Below are positions 1 to 6,626 of a DNA stretch of 6,626 nucleotides, in pieces. The stretch is taken from positions 1 through 6,626 of the forward strand of contig JAITTH010000093.1 in the NCBI GenBank assembly GCA_031287295.1. The letters are read 5' to 3'. The notes under the pieces were generated by a model. The model was not told the origin of the DNA and ran no database searches. It worked only from the letters and a program-made list of their open reading frames with translations. The stretch's first letter is position 1. Every line of letters starts with the position of its first letter. The position numbers and the translations under genes are program-made. Source of the stretch: Eubacteriales Family XIII. Incertae Sedis bacterium. Its GTDB lineage: Bacteria > Bacillota > Clostridia > Peptostreptococcales > Anaerovoracaceae.

Positions 1-48
1 ATCAAGGAAACGGTCATTCGTCATCCAAAGGTCATTGTCGCCCAGTAG
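1..48 (+). CDS. grpE: GrpE nucleotide exchange factor, C-terminal end only (partial)
   Basis: Reading from base 1 gives IKETVIRHPKVIVAQ followed by TAG. This resembles the C-terminal beta-strand of GrpE, where family members typically end in a stretch like 'GYKLKDRVIRPAKVVV'. GrpE is the cytoplasmic dimer that releases ADP from DnaK so that ATP can rebind and the client protein be freed. The gene starts before the window, so its coiled coil and dimer region cannot be seen. The position directly upstream of dnaK on the same strand is the usual Firmicute order (hrcA-grpE-dnaK-dnaJ) and is half the argument, since only 15 residues are visible. The assignment is likely but rests on a short match plus context. 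Confidence 0.75.
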   Translation: MKETVIRHPKVIVAQ

Positions 49-124
49 GCGAAAAACAGAAGGAAGACACTATTGAGCCATCGTGCTCATGGTAAATAAA
101 TGAGAATAATCGGAGGATACAAAC
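49..124 (+). other. grpE-dnaK intergenic leader
   Basis: This 76-base gap is the longest non-coding stretch between two identified genes in the window. It is A-rich toward dnaK. It contains a small perfect inverted repeat, TGAGC at 74-78 and GCTCA at 85-89, around a 6-base loop. The stem is only five pairs and no T-run follows, so it is not a terminator; it might be a minor mRNA structure. No CIRCE operator (TTAGCACTC-N9-GAGTGCTAA) is present, and I see no well-spaced -35/-10 pair. dnaK is therefore most simply read as transcribed from a promoter upstream of the window. Confidence 0.45.
112..116 (+). promoter_or_regulatory. Ribosome binding site of dnaK
   Basis: GGAGG lies 8 bases before the ATG at 125, which is close to ideal spacing. 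It is the strongest Shine-Dalgarno sequence in the window, fitting the high expression expected for DnaK. It fixes the dnaK start at 125. Confidence 0.85.
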
Positions 125-2032
125 ATGGGAAAAGTAATCGGAATTGATTTGGGAACCACAAACAGCTGCGTCGCGGTGCTGGAAGGCGGCGAACCTGTTG
201 TAATTCCTAATGCGGAGGGGAATCGTACGACCCCTTCTGTTGTAGGGTTTGCGAAGAATGGCGAGAGACTTGTCGGTGAAACGGCGAAAAGGCAGGCCAT
301 CACAAATCCGGAACGTACAATCAGCTCGATCAAACGGTCTATGGGAACAGATTACAAGGTGTCCATTGACGGAAAAACCTATACCCCGCAAGATATCAGT
401 GCTATGATTCTGGCGAAGCTCAAGGCGGATGCGGAGGCCTATCTTGGTGAAACGGTCACCGAGGCTGTCATCACGGTACCTGCCTATTTTGCGGACAGTC
501 AGAAACAGGCGACCAAAGATGCAGGCAAAATTGCAGGGCTTGAAGTCAAGCGCATCATCAATGAACCGACGGCGGCGGCATTGGCGTATGGACTGGATAA
601 AGAAACCGAACATCACAAGATTCTTGTCTACGATCTGGGTGGCGGTACGTTCGACGTATCGGTGCTCGAACTCGGCGATGGTGTCTTTGAAGTGCTCGCA
701 ACGAACGGAAACAATAAGCTTGGCGGAGACGATTTCGACGAAGCCCTGATGAATTTCATCGCGGATACGTTCGCAAAGGAAAACGGCGTGGATCTGCGTG
801 CGGACAGCATGGCACTGCAGCGTCTGAAAGAAGCATCGGAAAAAGCGAAGAAAGAACTTTCCGGACAGCAGACGACCAACATCAATCTGCCCTTTATTAC
901 CGTAAGTTCAGACGGTCCGTTGCATCTGAATATGGATATTACGCGCGCCAAATTTGACCAGCTCACCTCGCATCTCGTCGATAAGACCATCGATCCGATG
1001 CGGAAGGCGATGGCGGATGCCGGCGTTTCCAACAACGACATCAGCAAGGTCATTCTTGTCGGAGGTTCCACACGCATTCCCGCAGTTCAGGATGCCGTGA
1101 AGAAACTCACAGGCAAAGAACCTTTCAAGGGCATCAACCCGGATGAGTGCGTAGCCCTTGGTGCTGCGATTCAGGCGGGTGTTCTGACGGGCGAAGTACA
1201 CGACGTACTGCTGCTCGACGTTACACCGCTTTCGCTCTCCATCGAAACCCTCGGTGGTGTTGCAACAAAACTCATCGAACGCAATACGACCATCCCGACG
1301 AAGAAGAGCCAGATCTTCTCCACGGCTGCCGACAATCAGAGTGCCGTAGACATTCATGTCATGCAGGGTGAACGTGAATTTGCGACCGGAAACATCACGC
1401 TGGGTAGATTCCAACTCTCGGGCATCCCCCCGGCACCCAGAGGTGTACCGCAAATTGAAGTCACCTTCGATATCGACGCAAACGGCATTGTAAACGTTAG
1501 CGCAAAAGATCTCGGAACGGGCAAAGAACAGCGGATCACCATTTCGTCCTCGAACAAACTTTCGGAGTCGGAAATTCAGGCGAAAGTACGGGAAGCAGAA
1601 CAGTTTGCCGAGGAAGATAAGAAACGCAAGGAAGAAATCGACGTCAAAAATGAAGCAGAGCATCTGATTTACGAGACGGAGAAATCCATGAAAGAACTGG
1701 ATGCCCAACTTTCCGAAGAGGATAAGACACGCATCAATGACGCGAAGAGTGCGCTGCAAAGTGCGCTCAATGCCGGAAATATCGATGACATTCACGCGAA
1801 GAAGGATGTGCTCACCAACGAGTTCCATGGCATTGCGGCGAAGATGTACCAGTCGCAACAGGGTGCAGGACCTTCCGCAGATCCCGGATATGGGGCATCG
1901 CCCGGAGCGGACGGATTTGGAACGGGTGCAGAGTCGGCAAGCCCCGGAGCAAACGATGAAACGGTGGTCGATGCAGACTTTGAAGTCGTAGACGACGAGA
2001 AAAATGAAGAAGAAGCGAAGGATAATCAATAA
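125..2032 (+). CDS. dnaK: Molecular chaperone DnaK (Hsp70)
   Basis: Cytoplasmic ATP-dependent chaperone that binds exposed hydrophobic segments of unfolded proteins, working with DnaJ and GrpE. The 635-residue product is of normal length. The ATPase domain (about 1-360) has the three Hsp70 signatures: IDLGTTNS at 7-14, the phosphate loop VYDLGGGTFDVSVL at 168-181, and VILVGGSTRIPAVQ at 309-322. K70, E147 and T175 match the catalytic positions of the family. The interdomain linker VLLLD is at 361-365, followed by the beta-sandwich substrate domain to about 500, a charged helical lid to about 580, and a flexible Gly/Pro/Ser-rich tail. The conserved acidic end VVDADFEVVDDE (614-625) carries ten further residues. 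The region near residues 73-85 lacks the proteobacterial insertion, which marks the Gram-positive form. Residue 372 is Ser where most family members have Gly (LSLGIET). The start is set by a strong binding site, and dnaJ follows after 8 bases. Confidence 0.98.
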   Translation: MGKVIGIDLGTTNSCVAVLEGGEPVVIPNAEGNRTTPSVVGFAKNGERLVGETAKRQAITNPERTISSIKRSMGTDYKVSIDGKTYTPQDISAMILAKLKADAEAYLGETVTEAVITVPAYFADSQKQATKDAGKIAGLEVKRIINEPTAAALAYGLDKETEHHKILVYDLGGGTFDVSVLELGDGVFEVLATNGNNKLGGDDFDEALMNFIADTFAKENGVDLRADSMALQRLKEASEKAKKELSGQQTTNINLPFITVSSDGPLHLNMDITRAKFDQLTSHLVDKTIDPMRKAMADAGVSNNDISKVILVGGSTRIPAVQDAVKKLTGKEPFKGINPDECVALGAAIQAGVLTGEVHDVLLLDVTPLSLSIETLGGVATKLIERNTTIPTKKSQIFSTAADNQSAVDIHVMQGEREFATGNITLGRFQLSGIPPAPRGVPQIEVTFDIDANGIVNVSAKDLGTGKEQRITISSSNKLSESEIQAKVREAEQFAEEDKKRKEEIDVKNEAEHLIYETEKSMKELDAQLSEEDKTRINDAKSALQSALNAGNIDDIHAKKDVLTNEFHGIAAKMYQSQQGAGPSADPGYGASPGADGFGTGAESASPGANDETVVDADFEVVDDEKNEEEAKDNQ

Positions 2033-2040
2033 GGCAAATC

Positions 2041-3192
2041 ATGGCAGATAAGCGCGATTATTACGATGTCTTGGGCCTAAAAAAAGGCGCGAGTGAAGAT
2101 GAGATTAAAAAAGCATTTCGAAAGAAAGCCATGGAATATCACCCGGACAAAAATCCGGGTGATAAAGCCGCTGAGGACAAATTCAAAGAGGTCAACGATG
2201 CGTACGGCATTCTTTCCGACAAAGAGAAGAAAGACAGATACGATCGATTCGGTCACGCAGGTGTAGACCCGAATGCGGGTTTCGGTGGCGGTGGCTTTGG
2301 CGGCGCCGGTGGGTTTTCTACAGAAGATCTCGGTGGTATCTTCGGCGATTTGTTCGGCGGCATGTTTGGCGGGGGCGCACGCGGTGCACGTCGAAATGGA
2401 CCAAGGCGCGGTGCCGATTTGCAGAAATCGCTTCGTGTCACCTTTGAGGAAGCGGTCTTCGGAACCAAAAAAAATGTAAGGATTCGTAAGGATGTGGTTT
2501 GCCGACATTGCGACGGAAGCGGTGCCGAGCCCGGAACGCAGAAGAAAACCTGTCCTACCTGTAACGGAACCGGACAGATACAAGCCCAACAAAAGACCCC
2601 GTTCGGGAGTTTTACGAACGTGACCACCTGCCCGAACTGTTACGGCACGGGAGAGGTTATCGAAACCCCCTGCAAAGAATGTGGCGGATCAGGGAAAATC
2701 CATAAGGACGTTACGATTCATGTGAACATTCCGGCGGGTGTCGATATGAATTCGATCATCTCACTTACCGGGCAAGGTGAGCCGGGGAAAAACGGTGGTC
2801 CGCCGGGCGATTTGTACATTGTTATTGAGGTGGAAAAGCACGAGCTATTCACGCGTGAAGGAAACGATCTCAGACTTGAGATTCCCATTTCGTTTGATCA
2901 GGCGGCACTCGGTGTTGACATTACCGTTCCCACAATGAGTGATAAAGTCAGCTATAAGCTACCGCCCGGAACACAGCCGGGTACGGTTTTCCGATTAAAA
3001 GGAAAGGGCGTTAAGGCTCTGCGTAGCAACAAGATGGGAGACCTTTACATCAAAGTAAACCTCGAAGTACCGACCAAGCTGAACAAAGAGCAGAAGAAAA
3101 AGATTCTTGAAATGTCCAAGGCAATCGGAAATGATTCTTATGTGAAGCGTGGCAAATTCCAAAGTGCCGCGAAAAAGTTGCTAGGTGGGTGA
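2041..3192 (+). CDS. dnaJ: Chaperone protein DnaJ (type I Hsp40)
   Basis: Co-chaperone that binds unfolded proteins, passes them to DnaK and stimulates DnaK ATP hydrolysis. At 383 residues it is the usual length and has every part of a type I DnaJ. The J domain is at about 4-70, with the essential HPD triad at 34-36. A Gly/Phe-rich linker spans about 80-115 and includes GGIFGDLFGGMFGGG. The zinc-binding domain has four intact CxxCxGxG repeats at 154-161, 171-178, 197-204 and 211-218, so two zinc ions should bind. The two beta-barrel client-binding domains and the dimerisation end run from about 222 to 383. Its start has only a weak AAGG (2031-2034) overlapping the dnaK stop, so translation probably depends on ribosomes finishing dnaK. 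Two A-runs, at 2079-2085 and 2467-2474, could be slippage sites. The stop overlaps the start of polA. Confidence 0.97.
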   Translation: MADKRDYYDVLGLKKGASEDEIKKAFRKKAMEYHPDKNPGDKAAEDKFKEVNDAYGILSDKEKKDRYDRFGHAGVDPNAGFGGGGFGGAGGFSTEDLGGIFGDLFGGMFGGGARGARRNGPRRGADLQKSLRVTFEEAVFGTKKNVRIRKDVVCRHCDGSGAEPGTQKKTCPTCNGTGQIQAQQKTPFGSFTNVTTCPNCYGTGEVIETPCKECGGSGKIHKDVTIHVNIPAGVDMNSIISLTGQGEPGKNGGPPGDLYIVIEVEKHELFTREGNDLRLEIPISFDQAALGVDITVPTMSDKVSYKLPPGTQPGTVFRLKGKGVKALRSNKMGDLYIKVNLEVPTKLNKEQKKKILEMSKAIGNDSYVKRGKFQSAAKKLLGG

Positions 3193-3194
3193 TG
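3183..3194 (+). promoter_or_regulatory. dnaJ-polA stop/start overlap with ribosome binding site
   Basis: AGGTGG (3183-3188) lies inside the last dnaJ codons. It is followed by TGATG, in which the dnaJ stop (3190-3192) shares its last base with an ATG (3192-3194). This arrangement is typical of translational coupling. A GTG at 3189 is in the same frame but has only 3 bases between the AGG and itself. An in-frame ATG at 3204 has a GAAGGA almost touching it, which is too close. The ATG at 3192 is therefore preferred, though the difference is at most a few residues. Confidence 0.6.
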
Positions 3195-5945
3195 TCGAAG
3201 GACATGAATAAAAATGAAAACAAGACGCTGATCATCATTGACGGCAACAGTCTGATAAACCGTGCATATTATGCCATTCAGCGCCCGATGATTACCAAGG
3301 ACGGAATTCACACGCAGGGAATCTACGGATTTCTGACCATGCTTTCAAAAATTCGAGCCGATTACGATCCTGCGTATCTTACGGTTACCTTTGACCGCAA
3401 AGCCCCCACGTTTCGTCACATCGAATACGACGAATACAAGGCGGGGCGAAAAAAGATGCCCATGGAACTCGCCATGGAGCTTCCTTACTTAAAAGAAATT
3501 TTAGATGCGATGCAAATCGTTATGCTGGAGATTGACGGATTCGAGGCAGACGACATTATCGGCACGGTTGCGCGGGCGGGAGAAGAAAATGGACTTTCGC
3601 CCTACATCATCACAGGAGACCGTGATGCCTTGCAGTTGGCATCTGAAAAAACACGCATTATCATCACGAAAAAAGGAATTTCCGAATTCGGAATGTACGA
3701 TGCGGCGGGATTCTTTGAAGAATACGGATTTCCGGTAGAGCGATTCATTGATTTGAAGGGGCTCATGGGGGATAGTTCCGACAACATTCCAGGGATTCCG
3801 GGTGTTGGCAAACAGACGGCAACAAAGCTTCTGCTTCAATTCGACAGCATCGAAAACATCATCGAGAATGTCGATGAAATCTCAAACGAGAAGCTCCGAC
3901 AAAAGGTGAAAGATTACGCGCAGCAGGCACGGATGAGCAAAAAACTGGCGACCATCGTCACCGATGTGCCAATTGAAATCGATTTTAATCGGATGCAAGT
4001 TCAGTCTCCGAATCTTGAAAAACTCGTCCCGCTTTACGTGAAGTTGGAGTTTAACAGTTTTTTGAAAAACATGGACTTATCGGGACTATCGAGTCTGTCG
4101 AGTTCCGAACATGCAGTGACCGGTGCTGCTGCCTATTTTGAATCAGAAGTAACAACCGAAATTTTGCTCAGTGCGGATGAAGTTTCTGCTGCGATGGCCG
4201 GTCTTGCCGGGGCAGAGGAGATTGTTCTGAAAGTTTTTGGAAATGAGAACCACCGCAACTTGCCGGAGATTTACGGCATTCATGTCTTTACGCAGACGGC
4301 ATATTTCTACATTCCGATCGATGGCGATGTGAGGCGCATCGAAGCGTTCGTTGATGGCATCATCGAGGGAAATCTTGGGCTCGTCTCTCACGAAGTACAA
4401 AAAGATCTCTATATGCTGTTTGCGGTCTTAAAAAATGAAACCGAGGCGCATCCGGAAGATGTCTCGAAGGCAGAACGGTTTTATCGGTTTTCCGTTCCGA
4501 ATATTCGATTCGACACGGCGATTGCCCAGTACGTGCTCGATCCCGGTCGCAGTACCTTTGCCCTGAAAAATTTACTTGCTGAATATTTCAACAAGGAGAT
4601 AGAGGCGGCGGTTCCCGATCTTTTGACCGACCGGAACAAGAGTGAGTCCGACTACGGGAGGGAAGTCTGTCGCGCCATCTATTCGCTCCGGGACGTGCTT
4701 CGTCCGCAGATGGAGCGGGAAGAGCTTGCGAATTTGTTTGATGAAGTGGAGATGCCGCTCGTTGCTCCGCTCGCCGAGATGGAAGCAGAAGGCTTTTCTT
4801 TTGACGGCAATGCACTCGATTCCATCGCTTCGGAAATTGACGAGAGCCTGCGTCTTTTGACGAAACAAATCTACGAAATGTCCGGAGAAGAATTCAACAT
4901 CAATTCCCCGCAGCAGCTCGGTGTTGTGCTGTTCGAGAAAATGGGGCTTCCATCCTACAAGAAAACCAAAACGGGCTATGCAACCGGCGCGGAAGTGCTC
5001 GAAAAACTGCGAGACAAGAGTCCGATTATCGATGACATCTTAGAGTATCGTACACTGGCGAAGCTCCGAAGCACTTATATTGAGGGCTTGCGTCCACTTG
5101 TTGCAAAAGATGGAAAGATTCATGCCCACTTTCAGCAGACCGTTACGACCACCGGACGTATCAGTTGCACGGAGCCAAACCTGCAGAACATTCCCGTGAG
5201 GCAGGAACTTGGACGCAGAATTCGCCGTGCCTTTGTGCCTGAGAGCGATGAATATGTTCTCATTGGTGCGGATTATTCACAAATTGAACTCCGCATTTTG
5301 GCGGCGCTCTCGGAAGACGCAGGACTCCTCGAAGATTTTCGCCAGGGTGCCGACATTCACAAGCGTACGGCTTCCCGCGTATTCGGCATTCCGGAAGCGG
5401 AGGTAACGAGTTTACAGCGCAGCAACGCAAAAGCCGTAAACTTTGGAATCATTTATGGAATGAGCAGTTTTGGGCTTTCGACGGGACTCGATATTTCGCG
5501 CGGTGAGGCCGAGGCATACATTCAAGAGTATTTCAAAACACATGGCGGGGTGAAACGCTATCTCGACCAATCTGTCAAGGATGCAAAGACGAAGGGCTAC
5601 GCCATGACGGTGATGGGGCGCAAGCGCAACATTCCGGAGCTTTCGGCATCGAATTATATGGTTCGGCAGCTCGGCGAGCGTCTGGCCATGAATACGCCGA
5701 TACAGGGTAGCGCAGCAGATATCATCAAGTTGGCGATGATCAGGGTATACCGGGCACTTCAACGCGAAAAGCTGCGTTCTCGGGTGATTTTGCAGGTTCA
5801 CGACGAACTGATCGTGCAGGCGTATCACGGCGAAGAAGACCAGGTTCGCACCATTTTGGAAAAGGAAATGGGCGCGGCATATCCCCTGGGTGTTCCACTT
5901 GCCATTGATATTCACGAGGGCACCAGTTGGTTCGATTTGAAATAG
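3192..5945 (+). CDS. polA: DNA polymerase I (5' nuclease and polymerase; exonuclease domain degenerate)
   Basis: Fills gaps in DNA repair, removes RNA primers and joins the process of Okazaki fragment maturation. The product is 917 residues from the ATG at 3192 (Escherichia coli about 928, Bacillus about 880). The 5' nuclease domain (about 10-290) keeps the acidic metal-binding residues D17, D68, E118, D120, D121, D143, D145, D194 and D197, and the helix-hairpin-helix stretch at about 198-214. The middle domain (about 305-510) has the exonuclease position but not its active site: no DxE in motif I, HEVQKD in place of the family's HNLKFD in motif II, and YGREV in place of YAAED in motif III. 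Proofreading is therefore unlikely, as in Bacillus and Thermus enzymes. The polymerase domain (about 515-917) is intact: a TGRxS/PNLQNIP block at about 654-668, motif A DYSQIELR (D694), motif B with R743, K747, F751 and Y755, and motif C QVHDEL (868-873). It overlaps dnaJ by one base. Confidence 0.97.
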   Translation: MSKDMNKNENKTLIIIDGNSLINRAYYAIQRPMITKDGIHTQGIYGFLTMLSKIRADYDPAYLTVTFDRKAPTFRHIEYDEYKAGRKKMPMELAMELPYLKEILDAMQIVMLEIDGFEADDIIGTVARAGEENGLSPYIITGDRDALQLASEKTRIIITKKGISEFGMYDAAGFFEEYGFPVERFIDLKGLMGDSSDNIPGIPGVGKQTATKLLLQFDSIENIIENVDEISNEKLRQKVKDYAQQARMSKKLATIVTDVPIEIDFNRMQVQSPNLEKLVPLYVKLEFNSFLKNMDLSGLSSLSSSEHAVTGAAAYFESEVTTEILLSADEVSAAMAGLAGAEEIVLKVFGNENHRNLPEIYGIHVFTQTAYFYIPIDGDVRRIEAFVDGIIEGNLGLVSHEVQKDLYMLFAVLKNETEAHPEDVSKAERFYRFSVPNIRFDTAIAQYVLDPGRSTFALKNLLAEYFNKEIEAAVPDLLTDRNKSESDYGREVCRAIYSLRDVLRPQMEREELANLFDEVEMPLVAPLAEMEAEGFSFDGNALDSIASEIDESLRLLTKQIYEMSGEEFNINSPQQLGVVLFEKMGLPSYKKTKTGYATGAEVLEKLRDKSPIIDDILEYRTLAKLRSTYIEGLRPLVAKDGKIHAHFQQTVTTTGRISCTEPNLQNIPVRQELGRRIRRAFVPESDEYVLIGADYSQIELRILAALSEDAGLLEDFRQGADIHKRTASRVFGIPEAEVTSLQRSNAKAVNFGIIYGMSSFGLSTGLDISRGEAEAYIQEYFKTHGGVKRYLDQSVKDAKTKGYAMTVMGRKRNIPELSASNYMVRQLGERLAMNTPIQGSAADIIKLAMIRVYRALQREKLRSRVILQVHDELIVQAYHGEEDQVRTILEKEMGAAYPLGVPLAIDIHEGTSWFDLK

Positions 5946-5946
5946 C

Positions 5947-5952
5947 AGAGGG
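5947..5952 (+). promoter_or_regulatory. Ribosome binding site of coaE
   Basis: AGAGGG lies 9 bases before the ATG at 5962, in the 16-base gap after the polA stop. This gap is too short for a promoter plus terminator, so coaE is probably read from the same transcript as polA. Confidence 0.65.
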
Positions 5953-5961
5953 CATCATAGC

Positions 5962-6573
5962 ATGAAGAAAGTCATTGGAATAACAGGCGGAATCGGTTCG
6001 GGTAAGAGCACGGTTACAGAATATCTCTTGTCGAAGGACAACATCATCATCGACGCGGATGAAATTTCTCGTGATGCGGTGGCTGTGGGTGAGCCGATTC
6101 TAAAGGAGCTTGTTTCCGTATTTGGGGAAGACATTTTGCAGGAAGACGGGGCACTCAATCGAAAGGCTCTTGCTGCGCGTACGTTTGCAGAGGAAGAGAA
6201 GACCGCACAATTGAATGCCATTATGCACAAGGAAATCAAACGGCGGATTGACGAACGTCTTATGGAACTTTACGACGAACCGGTTGTCTATCTTTCCGCG
6301 CCACTTCTCTTTGAGGCGAAGTTGCAGCTCAAATGTGACGAAATTTGGGTGGTTTCTGCCGATGACGACCTGCGTGTCCGGCGCACCGTTTTGCGTGACG
6401 GCGTTACCGAAGAAGACGTCCGGGCGCGCATGGCTTGCCAGCTTTCGGAAGAACAAAGGCGCAGAGGTGCCGATGTGATCATCGAGAACAACGGAACCAC
6501 AGAAGAACTCCTCGCGAAAATCGACAGCCTCCTAATAAAAGAGTACGATTTCCTGACCTCGTTTTTTTATTGA
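5962..6573 (+). CDS. coaE: Dephospho-CoA kinase
   Basis: Catalyses the last step of coenzyme A synthesis, transferring phosphate from ATP to the 3'-hydroxyl of dephospho-CoA in the cytoplasm. The 203-residue product has the normal length. The ATP-binding P-loop GGIGSGKS is at 9-16. DADEISRDAV (31-40) is the conserved substrate-side segment, APLLFE (113-118) is the family's characteristic 'PLLFE' block, and the CoA/lid region ends with RARMACQ (154-160) and GADVIIENNG (169-178). The usual His-Pro after the lid-side helix is His-Lys here (H89-K90), a small departure. It follows polA by 16 bases, a pairing common in Firmicutes, with its own binding site. Seven T bases (6562-6568) lie just before the TGA stop. 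The identification is secure; any regulation beyond the shared operon is not visible. Confidence 0.96.
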   Translation: MKKVIGITGGIGSGKSTVTEYLLSKDNIIIDADEISRDAVAVGEPILKELVSVFGEDILQEDGALNRKALAARTFAEEEKTAQLNAIMHKEIKRRIDERLMELYDEPVVYLSAPLLFEAKLQLKCDEIWVVSADDDLRVRRTVLRDGVTEEDVRARMACQLSEEQRRRGADVIIENNGTTEELLAKIDSLLIKEYDFLTSFFY

Positions 6574-6593
6574 GGGCGCATATCATACAACAG

Positions 6594-6626
6594 ATGGCGA
6601 CAGATTCCACGAACCAAATTGACACC
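6594..6626 (+). CDS. Possible start of a downstream gene (partial, weak)
   Basis: After coaE the remaining 53 bases hold no recognisable gene. An ATG at 6594 opens a frame reading MATDSTNQIDT to the window edge. A GAGGG lies at 6572-6576, but 17 bases before the ATG is too far for normal initiation. The same frame runs back through an in-frame TTG at 6570 that overlaps the coaE stop, so the true start could be there. Eleven residues are too few to recognise a family. No convincing hairpin terminator separates it from coaE. Confidence 0.22.
   Translation, partial: MATDSTNQIDT

Noticed and set aside
74..89. Inverted repeat TGAGC-N6-GCTCA between grpE and dnaK as a terminator or operator.
   Set aside because: The stem is only five pairs, there is no T-run, and it does not match CIRCE. 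It is noted in the leader entry only.
73..110. Possible promoter before dnaK: TTGAGC at 73-78 and AATAAT at 105-110.
   Set aside because: The spacing is 26 bases, far beyond the usual 16-18, and transcription would start at the ribosome binding site. No better -10 lies at the right distance.
32..616. A 194-codon open frame on the - strand across the grpE-dnaK junction.
   Set aside because: It overlaps the highly conserved start of dnaK and the grpE end. Its product is Arg-rich and resembles no family I know, so it is a shadow frame.
908..2029. A 373-codon open frame on the - strand, opposite most of the second half of dnaK.
   Set aside because: Long antisense open frames opposite dnaK are a known by-product of its codon bias. 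The translation is Arg/Cys/Phe-rich with no recognisable domain, and dnaK itself is certain.
2075..2089. Inverted GCCT/AGGC around an A-run near the start of dnaJ, with A AAA AAA in frameshift phase.
   Set aside because: A -1 shift there hits TGA at 2094 after about 18 residues, giving no useful product. The stem is only four pairs.
4588..4868. Several short open frames on both strands within polA.
   Set aside because: All lie fully inside the intact polA frame, lack ribosome binding sites and show no recognisable domains.
6545..6568. Intrinsic terminator at the end of coaE: ACGA and TCGT followed by seven T.
   Set aside because: The stem is four pairs with a 10-base loop and low stability. 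The T-run is explained by the Phe-Phe codons.

Overview
The window looks like ordinary chromosome from a Gram-positive bacterium of the Firmicutes (Bacillota), probably an anaerobe of the Clostridia or Tissierellia type. Four things support this. The gene order grpE-dnaK-dnaJ is the usual Firmicute chaperone order. DnaK is the short Gram-positive form, lacking the roughly 25-residue insertion that proteobacterial DnaK carries near residue 75-85. DNA polymerase I has a catalytically degenerate 3'-5' exonuclease domain, as in Bacillus and many relatives. polA is followed directly by coaE, a frequent Firmicute pairing. Base composition is roughly half G+C by eye (not counted), which is high for many clostridia; I do not name a genus.

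Layout, all on the + strand and tightly packed. Positions 1-48 hold the last 15 codons of grpE. A 76-base gap with a good ribosome binding site leads into dnaK (125-2032). After 8 bases comes dnaJ (2041-3192). Its TGA stop shares one base with the ATG of polA (3192-5945). After 16 bases comes coaE (5962-6573). The last 53 bases hold no identifiable gene, though a weak candidate start lies at 6594. There is no intergenic stretch longer than 76 bases, and I see no tRNA, rRNA, CRISPR array, insertion sequence or phage remnant.

GrpE, DnaK and DnaJ form one protein-folding machine: DnaJ delivers clients and stimulates ATP hydrolysis, DnaK holds the client, and GrpE exchanges the nucleotide. PolA fills gaps and removes RNA primers in replication and repair, and CoaE makes the final step to coenzyme A. 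The spacing suggests one transcript carrying all five genes, so polA and coaE may share heat-shock transcription with the chaperones. That coupling is the most notable feature here. Promoter and operator (for example a CIRCE element bound by HrcA) would lie upstream of the window and are not seen.

I found no credible new system. The findings are modest: the chaperone-polA-coaE junction, the inactive exonuclease domain with an added segment, some substitutions at conserved positions, and homopolymer runs in dnaJ and at the end of coaE that could allow slippage.
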